Shown here: one piece after another, positions 56,800-64,000 of the stretch
How positions within the stretch are numbered: position 1 is the stretch's first letter
How the letters are laid out: each line of letters begins with the position of its first letter
NCBI RefSeq assembly: GCF_024679245.1
Contig: NC_090182.1
Span: forward strand, 36,040,047 to 36,104,046
DNA: 64,000 nt
Direction: 5' to 3'
Source of the DNA: Pseudorasbora parva
Lineage: Eukaryota > Chordata > Actinopteri > Cypriniformes > Gobionidae
The notes under the pieces: generated by a model
Seen by the model: the letters and a program-made list of their open reading frames with translations, nothing else
The model's database searches: none
Told to the model about the DNA's origin: nothing
Program-made: the position numbers and the translations under genes

Positions 56800-58290
56800 C
56801 CTGGAAGCGTTTCCTCACAAATAATGGAAAATTCTGTGTTTGGCTGTGAAAGAGTTAAAAGAAGTTAGAGCTGAATAATGATAATATTGCTGTTTGTAGA
56901 GCTGTTTATAGCTAAATTTAACTTTACACATTTATTGAACTGAACTGAATCAACATTGAATGGAATTGAGATAAATAATTACGCTATTGTTTGTAATGTA
57001 TCTCATATTTGATGAAGTTTGCATTATCAATTCTGTTATTTCTGTTTATCACCTGTTGAAGCTGCTTTGAAACAATGTATATTGTTTAACCACTTCAGCT
57101 CTGCAGCACATTTTGCAATTTTTTTGAGAATTATGAATATCTGAATTTAAAAGAGTGCCCTACCCACATACATTAAATTGATAAAAATGGTCTTATTTTA
57201 CAAAAAAAAAAACTCTACATTTTAACACAGCGGTGGAATATTGCATATATTCTATTGTATCTATTCACAATCTTATGATAAACATATAAAAAAAATACAT
57301 ATTTTGATTTATTTTTAATTAATTTGTTATTTAAAAATCTATATTTTTTTAATCATTTTGGTCTCCAAGCTTTTTGGAAGTTTCTGTTGATTCTATAAAT
57401 TGGCACTAAACAGGGGGAAAATAATTTTCTTGATATCTCCTTGCAAACAAAAGTTATTGAGATTTATCTGGCCAAAGTATCTAATAACTCCTACATCTCC
57501 ATTGACGTAAACTGGCCACGAGGAAATCGAAAAGAAGGCTCCGCCTCTTCAACTTTGTAAAGGGAGATCTCGGTCTCTGATTGATCTAGAATCATGATCC
57601 ACATGTCTATAAAGAGCTGAGATTCTCAGCTTTTCTGATGCAATGTGATGACATAATCAAAAATCGTGGCTTACATTGAAAATCAAAACTAGCAATAATA
57701 AGAGTATTTGTCTGCATCACATGTTTTGATCTGGACATCGGTGACATATTACAGTGTCATTTGGCCATGCTTGCTCACAGACATGTAAAAATAGTCTCAT
57801 TTTGAAGCAAACAACCTAAGGAACAAGCTGATATAGCGTTTGAGGCTAGTAGCTTTACAACGACTTTGTGATCTGAACAGGAATATGACTCATGTGTTTG
57901 CATGTTCAAAGTTGTCATTTCCATCTTTGTGATTCTTTTGATGATAAATATACTGTAAATTATTGGATCGGTGAAATTAAATGCTCAGCGATATTCCTGA
58001 GGCCTATAGCTTTAATTTGATATATGACTTGTCTATTTTAGGTGTGTTATGACATTTTATATCATTTGCATGAATTCAGACCGTATTATTTTCTTCTATG
58101 TAATATAAATGCAGAAGCTGTTGGGTTTTTAAGAAAGCTGAGGTTCTAATCTTTCAAATGATACCATTTATGTCTAGTTTTGTGGTGCGCGAGTTATAGA
58201 TTTTTTAAAAAGATTATGATGATAATGGGGTGGGTCCAAGTGGGTGCAGAACTGAAGTGGTTAAAGTGCTATAGAAATAAAGGTGACCTG
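56800..58290 (+). repeat. Dispersed repeat whose tail is split by a TTAA insertion
   Basis: The left piece (to 57085) ends GCTGCTTTGAAACAATGTAT and the right piece (from 58265) continues AGTGCTATAGAAATAAAGG. Together they form the tail of a widespread fish repeat. The insertion is described at 57090. Confidence 0.5.
57090..58260. mobile_element. piggyBac-like non-autonomous element
   Basis: TTAA (57086-57089 and 58261-58264) flanks the inverted ends CCACTTCAGCTCTGCA and TGCAGAACTGAAGTGG (one difference). Exact TTAA duplication with ends starting CC is the mark of piggyBac-type transposition. 1171 bp without a transposase frame. The flanking repeat tail is restored when the element and one TTAA are removed. 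Confidence 0.75.
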
Positions 58291-58997
58291 ACTTAAACAC
58301 TGTGAAATTAAATGATTGTGTTTATACCGAGTTCCATTATGTGAGGCCTCAGCGCAGTTTACTCCTGCTCCAGTGGACACAGGTTTTGGCTTTCAGCACC
58401 ACGGATAGCACCACAATAAATGCACATATGGGCAACCCTGGGATTTGACATGGCTGAAGGAGCATCACGGGGCTAGTCAAAACGCTGTGGCTGTTCAGTT
58501 AGTTGAAAAGGAAATATACTGGTGCAATCATCCTTCTCTCTCTCTTTTTCGATCCTCATTATAATGACAAAAATGTCTCATGCACTTCCAGGCTGCACTA
58601 AGACCATCTGATGTTTAACTAGCCCCACATCCAAATATGTACTTCAGTACTATATTCCGCTGGAATTCTTAAGTATGCAATCAATGAACACTTTACTATC
58701 CCATGAGGCTACATGAGCAGCTGTGAATGGCAGGTTTGGTCACATAAAAATGCCAGCATGTTGACTGCAGTATGTCTGGATTTCATTCATACTACAAACA
58801 TGCTTCATAGAACACACATTGCAGTTGAAGTAAGTTCTTTCAAATTTGGAGATTGTTATTTTGGGAGCAATGTTGGAACTTCACAAGCATAACATCTGTG
58901 CACAAGACTGATGTTCTTAATTGCATGGAGGGGAGCTTACCTCCATACCTTCCTTTCCCTATTTACATGGTGAAACAGTGTGTCACCTATTTACAAA
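58291..58997. other. No gene recognised
   Basis: Non-coding sequence without obvious repeats. Confidence 0.4.
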
Positions 58998-59075
58998 GCG
59001 TCTCAGGTTACGCATGCCCTGAGAACAGGAAATAGACATCACATCTCCTAGAGGGAGTTATGGGGAATGCCTCTG
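58998..59075. repeat. Possible remnant of a DIRS terminus
   Basis: GCGTCTCAGGTTACGCATG followed by CCTGAGAACAGG resembles the left DIRS end (AACGTCTCAGGTTACGTATG, then TCCCTGAGG). Decayed and short. Confidence 0.4.
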
Positions 59076-59402
59076 GCAAGTATGAGTGTAAACACAACAA
59101 GCCAGCATAGCGTCAGTTCTAGCAGGTGTTGTTAGTCAAACTCGTATCAGCTGACTGTCAGCTGATCACGTTTACCTATAGGAATATAATGTCTATTACA
59201 GCATAAATATTTAAGCTCCTTTGGTACTATCAGCAGCTATCATGTTTTCCTGGAGCTAATTACCCTTCTCCATCCACAGCACCTCCTATCGTCCAGTCAG
59301 GATTTGGTATTCTGATTCCCCTTGAATCTGAATTCTTGCAGTAGCCAAGGAGGGTCACATAGAGCCTAAGGGGATGGTGGCCTCAGCACTACACCCGTCA
59401 AG

Positions 59403-60597
59403 AGCCCAGTTTCCACCAAAATTACCCGGAACAATTTGTACCAGGAACTTTTTTTACAGGAACTTTTCTCCCCCCAGACCTGCAACTGTCTGCGTTTCCA
59501 CCGTGATCTAAAGTTCCGTGAAGATTAGGCAGAGAAATCTGGTGATGTAGGACTGTGCGCGATTTTTGCGCGACACTAGCCCCGTTTACAAGCACACTTT
59601 TTTTTCATTCCGATTGAAAGATTTAGTGGACTGTTTACATGAGACGTTATCTAAACCGATCTGGTGTTTACATGTGATGACTTTCAATCGCAATCATTTT
59701 GTGACATGCAGTTTGTCTGCCGCATCAAAAATGTCAACGCTGTTTTCTCCACAAGCTGGAATGTGTTAACTGTAGCCATAGCAACTCTTAACAGCAACGA
59801 GGACTAATACAGTATTTTATAAGCTATTTATTTGTTGTAAAGTGTAATAATCATCTCAGAAAAAACAAAAACAAAAATTCTGTCAGGCGCAGTTAAAGTA
59901 AAAACTGCATGGGGCAATATACGCTGTGTCATTATTCCAACATTATCTTCATAACTTACGAAATAAAAAGTTTACCCCTCAGAAAAATGAACTTTCCTCT
60001 CTTGTCAACATGATCGCGGCACATGTGTCACGTCATGTAAGGATGCACACTTAAAAGTAATCGCTCAGGTCGTTTACATGGTGACTGTAAAAAAATGAAT
60101 AACGAGTATAGAAGAGATTCAAGCTGTGCTGCTTTTGCTGGTTATGTATAACGTTAGGTTTACTAAAGAGGTAATTAACAGCGACAGAAAAGAGCACTAG
60201 CATATTCAGAAAGCTTGTAAAGCTAGATTTAAAATGACAATGTATATTATTATCAGCTATTACGGACATTGAACGTGAGATGGCTGAGACGAACGCGCGC
60301 CATCAGACAGAGAGCAAGACTGATATTTACTGAACGCAGAACGAACCTCGCAAAATACTTAAAAATACCGGTTGAAATAAAATGCTGCATGAGCTCAACC
60401 AATCAGCATGTTCAGCGCCCAAGTCCCTCGAAAGTTCCTGAACTTTGAAAAAGGACTACCTCGCGAGCAGGGCCGTTTGGAGGGGGAGACATTTACCCGG
60501 AACTTCATTTAGACCCTGGTTCCTGCGGTCAAAACCCACCGAGTACCACCCAAAGTTCCTGGTTCCTGGGTAAAGTTCCTGTGGTGGAAACGCGGCT
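59403..60597. mobile_element. TIR element (AGCC..GTTTCCACCA), 3-bp AAG flanks
   Basis: Left AGCCCAGTTTCCACCA and right TGGTGGAAACGCGGCT are inverses with two differences; subterminal CCAGGAACTTT / AAAGTTCCTGG blocks are also inverted. AAG lies on both sides (59400-59402, 60598-60600). No transposase. Inner 59580-60080 shows CGTTTACAxG motifs at both ends that could mark a further nested element. Confidence 0.65.
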
Positions 60598-60755
60598 AAG
60601 GAGGCTTAATCATAGAGCAAGGAGCTTGACAATATCGAGTGGAGCTCAGGGGGGCAGAGACCTCTAACAGAACAGTTTTCTATAGTTAGAGGAGGCCTAG
60701 CAATGCTCTGGTTCAAGCACAGTAGCCAAGGAGACAAACTGTCCTCCACAAAAAA

Positions 60756-61285
60756 TACGACTATAGGTCGTTTTTCAAGCACCTTATTTATGTTTTAAAG
60801 TCATTCGCCCTCTAGCTGGCGTAACAATAACAATTACGTCTGACGTCATGAAATAACGCATTACTCTTTACCAATCAAAATGTGTGTAAATTAAATGCAA
60901 AATGTGGACTTTTTACCACCATTTGTCATTTTTTTATTTAAAACTACACCCACACCATCCCTAGACCTACCGAGTGATTTATAGAGCATACACACTTTAT
61001 GAGCACATGTGTTCCCTGGATTTGAACTCATGATCGCATGATCACATGTTGTTGTGTAGTGCAATGCTTTACCAACTGAGCTATGCAAAACCTGAAATAG
61101 TATGCAGATAAAAGGGTAAAATGCTTTAAAATGAAAGTGTCCTGCTGTAAGTAGGATCACAACTTTAAAAAATGCTCCTGTGCGTCGTATTTAAATAATT
61201 AAAATATTGTCGATAGAGGTGCAACTTTAGTAAACGCTCCAATGTGTCGTATTACAAGGAAGTGACAAACGACCTATAGGCGTAT
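60756..61285. mobile_element. TIR element (ATACGACTATAGGTCGTTT) carrying a tRNA-like segment
   Basis: ATACGACTATAGGTCGTTT at the left and AAACGACCTATAGGCGTAT at the right are inverses with one difference. 530 bp. Near the right end a TTTARxAAAYGCTCC...GTCGTATT block occurs twice in tandem (about 61160 and 61225). Contains the tRNA-like sequence at 61007-61090. Confidence 0.7.
61007..61090 (-). ncRNA. tRNA-like / SINE-like segment with A and B boxes
   Basis: On the minus strand TAGCTCAGTTGGTAAAGC (61066-61083) fits the pol III A box and GAGTTCAAATCC (61018-61029) fits the B box, about 37 bases apart. The acceptor stem does not pair well, and no clear anticodon arm can be assigned, so it is a tRNA-derived relic and not a working tRNA. 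Confidence 0.5.
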
Positions 61286-61400
61286 TGGTTGGAGGACATG
61301 TTGCAAGGAGATGATGATAATGCTTTTTAATGAATGAAGGTAAAACAATCCAAACAAATTTATGAATTAAATATGTATTAAATTACAATGAAGTTTTTAG

Positions 61401-62386
61401 TAGGGATCCACTGAAAATGTTTGGCTTTTTAAAAATTAAAGACTTTTATCACCGAAACAATAAGGCCGAAATGTGATGATGCAAACAGAAACCGTGACCT
61501 GCATGTGCTTTTCTAAAGCAACATCCGCGGTGTGTACGTATGTGGTTCATCTCATATCTGATGATGCATCTTTAATATGGGTTGTAACTTGAAAATAATG
61601 CTTTTTTTTACGTTTCTGTCGATGTGCTAGCTCCTCAGTGATACACTACAACAGTATGTCCAAATATCACCAGTTAGTTTCACCGTCATCAAACGCGTGT
61701 AGAGCCAGAAGACGCGAATGAGGACTCGAGAAGATTTATCTGTGCATCATCCAAGAGCGCGCACACGTCTCAGCGCACAAATATTGAGTTCTCTTTCAAG
61801 TCTTGCGATTAAACGGACAAACTCACACAAGAAGTATGTCAAAATGTCCATCTTCTAGCAGACATAGTCGGAATATGCCTTAAGTGAACTGTATACAGTC
61901 GAGAACGACGAGCATATCCCTGCATTAGGTCTTAAAGGGGCAGTAGCCTTTACTGCTTTGTTTAATGTCAAACAAAAGGACATCACTCACTGCTCTTGAT
62001 TGTTATTTTACATTTGATTACTTTATTAAATTTCTGTACCTTTCTGCAGGCCAGTACCTGTACATTATTATTTAATGTACACATGAGTGAGATAAAGTTA
62101 AACATTTTAGTTTGAATTTTATTTTATACTGTGCATTGTTGCAATGTGCTAAATAAATGTATGCATAATTTGTAATTGATTTATTATTTAAAACTTTTAA
62201 TATTAATTTATGCAATTGCAATGCCTTGATTTTTAGTAAAGTTACACAGTCATAACCATAAATGCAATGGTCACTATTGGTTACAATTACTAATAATTGG
62301 CATAATTTCTTTCTGTGTTTCGGTTTTCGGCCTTGGTTTCCTCTTTTTCTGTTTCGGACAATAATTTTTATTTCGGTGCATCCCTA
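61401..62386. mobile_element. Non-autonomous hAT element with 8-bp target duplication
   Basis: Ends TAGGGATCCACTGAAA and TTTCGGTGCATCCCTA are inverses with two differences. GTTTTTAG lies on both sides (61393-61400 and 62387-62394), the 8-bp duplication typical of hAT. 986 bp, no transposase frame. Subterminal GGCCGAAA/TTTCGG motifs are repeated near both ends. Confidence 0.88.
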
Positions 62387-62394
62387 GTTTTTAG

Positions 62395-62895
62395 TGTACT
62401 CTTACATGTGGTTTAATGCGCCCTGCAGTGAACTTTGCGAGAAATTTCAACTCTTTTTCTGCTCAGTAAAGCACATTCCACAAACATTCCACAAATGCAG
62501 TCCTTCTGTACGCTTACTAGTGGTATAACACCAAATGTAGAACATTTATTTGCAAGACCAATGAGCTCATCCACAAGAAACTGATTATTGTAAACTGTTA
62601 CTGACTGTCACTGCCATTACACGATAGTCTGAAAGGTGCCACACGTGATCCAAGTTAGCCATTAGCCATTATCCTCTCATCTACCCAATAATAAGAAAAT
62701 CTCTGGTGCTACGTCATACACTCAGGTCAGCTTACCATGGAGGTTTACAGAAATAATAACAACTCAAGACTGCTATCCAGACGGAGCTCAGCATCAGACT
62801 ACACTTTTTCTGTGTCTGATTCCTCAGAATTAGATACATGAACTCAATCCCTCCTCACAGTAATTTAAATCTTTGCAGGTGCTCAATTCTCATCC
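62395..62895. other. No gene recognised
   Basis: Non-coding sequence without clear repeats. Confidence 0.4.
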
Positions 62896-63040
62896 CTTAA
62901 AGGGTTAATTCACCCAAAAATGTAAATTATGTCATTAATGACTCACCCTAATGTCATTTCACATCCGTATGACCTCTGTTCATCTTCGGAACACAGTTTA
63001 AGATATTTTATATTTAGTCCGAGAGCTTTTCTGTTCCTCC
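62896..63040 (+). repeat. AAAGGGTTAATTCACCC family, copy 3 (5' part only)
   Basis: TAAAGGGTTAATTCACCCAA, then CACCCTAATGTCATTTCACA and GTTCATCTTCGGAACACAG, as in copies 1 and 2; stops after the GTCCGAGAGC block. Confidence 0.7.
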
Positions 63041-64000
63041 AATGAAAGTTTATATAATAATACACTTAATACATTGTGTATTATATTTTGATTGTTCACT
63101 ATAATTTGAATAATTATAACTATACAATTTTATACAATTGCATGATGTATTAGAGTGTATATTATAGTAACAGCATAATTTGTTTAAACTGATAATTGTA
63201 GTTCTTTAAACTACATAATTTTCTTTAAAGTGTATCGGAAAACAAGGTTATGAATTATGTTGTGAAACAATAAGAATCAAGTTTAATCAGTTGAGAAACA
63301 ATGTGTTCTACATGTCTACATTATGTGTAATTAGCCAAATTAATAATGCAACTGTTTATGTTTGGTTGCACAGCCTTTGACCTGCATTTTGCATTTTTTT
63401 AAACTTCTCTTCCTCTCATCCCAGCTCAAACTGCAATCTAGTCATATCACTCTAAGTTCCATTAAATATGCATCTTAGTTACATTATCTACATGATGCTA
63501 TCCTTGCCACGTTATGTATAGCAAGTACAGACACTTACACGCTGCTGCAAATTTAAAGGCAATCTGCTTCCCTTTAGATCAGACTGGCTTTAAATGGTAC
63601 ATGTTGCATTGTCATTTTCAAAGTCACTCAGATGAAACAACACATAATGGAAGAGCAGCATTCATTTAAAAACACTAATACCCTAAAACAATAATTGGGT
63701 CTACAGTCCTTGTAATGGAAGTATTTTCAAACTCTAGAAAGAAGACCAGAGGCAACTCGATCATTTCTCAATAAACTGTTATTTATGCCAGTCAGTTTCC
63801 CAAAGCTGAAATGTCACAGGACGTTTGTATTGTGAATAATTCCTGACCTTTTGCCTTCTGTACTAAATCGTAGTTTTGCGTAGGCTATACTGTCCACAGA
63901 AATCATCATTGGCAATTATGTGAAGCTTAACATTTGGATATGATAAACAACCATCATCACAAGCTGGTTCACAAACAAAATATATATAATTACACATTAT
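63041..64000. other. No gene recognised
   Basis: AT-rich, repeat-poor sequence to the end of the window. Confidence 0.4.

Noticed and set aside
61007..61090. Functional tRNA gene
   Set aside because: A and B boxes fit, but the acceptor stem does not pair and the anticodon arm is unclear; it sits within a transposon.

Overview
The window looks like vertebrate genomic DNA from a teleost, most probably a cyprinid. I infer this from the mix of repeats: DIRS-type tyrosine-recombinase retrotransposons, Tc1-like transposons, L2-like LINEs, Ty3/gypsy elements with sushi-like features, hAT and TTAA/TWA-type TIR elements, several copies of the 'AAAGGGTTAGTTCACCC' repeat common in cyprinids, and long CA/TA microsatellites. 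I see no convincing host protein-coding exon. Every reading frame with recognisable protein similarity belongs to a mobile element. The window is best read as a repeat-rich intergenic or intronic segment with a few repeat-poor islands (about 16.9-18.3, 24.2-24.6, 53.0-54.7 and 63.0-64.0 kb).

Layout. 1-2371: 3' half of a decayed DIRS element with its inverted terminus. 2862-3470: a TTAA-flanked TIR element. 3561-6610: gypsy and L2-like LINE fossils. 7130-12336: a Ty3/gypsy element whose 3' LTR is split by a TIR transposon that itself carries a hAT element and a TTA-flanked element. 13-16.8 kb: two Tc1 fossils. 18.9-23.4 kb: a long inverted-repeat structure containing a 2.74-kb gypsy element with a 5-bp TSD. 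26.4-34.4 kb: a Tc1 element split by a 5.96-kb insertion of two head-to-tail units, the first holding a 2-kb GC-rich minisatellite, and by a second insertion at a TTAA. 34.4-37.7 kb: another Tc1 fossil and palindromic repeats. 38.6-45.6 kb: a three-level nest (TIR element > TIR element with 7-bp TSD > complete DIRS element with gag, RT-RNase H and tyrosine recombinase). 47-48.3 kb: a DIRS end and a gypsy 3' end. 50-62.4 kb: mostly non-autonomous TIR elements (TTAA-type, a piggyBac-like one, a hAT with 8-bp TSD, one carrying a tRNA-like segment).

How the parts work together. The DIRS at 39621-44990 is the only element with nearly all parts present. Its termini, internal complementary region and three coding blocks follow the known DIRS circle-intermediate design, but one stop codon each in gag and pol probably silence it. 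Two gypsy families place a short sequence one base after the 5' LTR that is complementary to the predicted start of their own RNA, which matches the self-priming scheme of the Tf1/sushi group. The least explained object is the tandem unit at 26711-32674: perfectly repeated ends carrying a TATA box and a poly(A) signal, asymmetric inverted termini, no visible target duplication, and an internal minisatellite.
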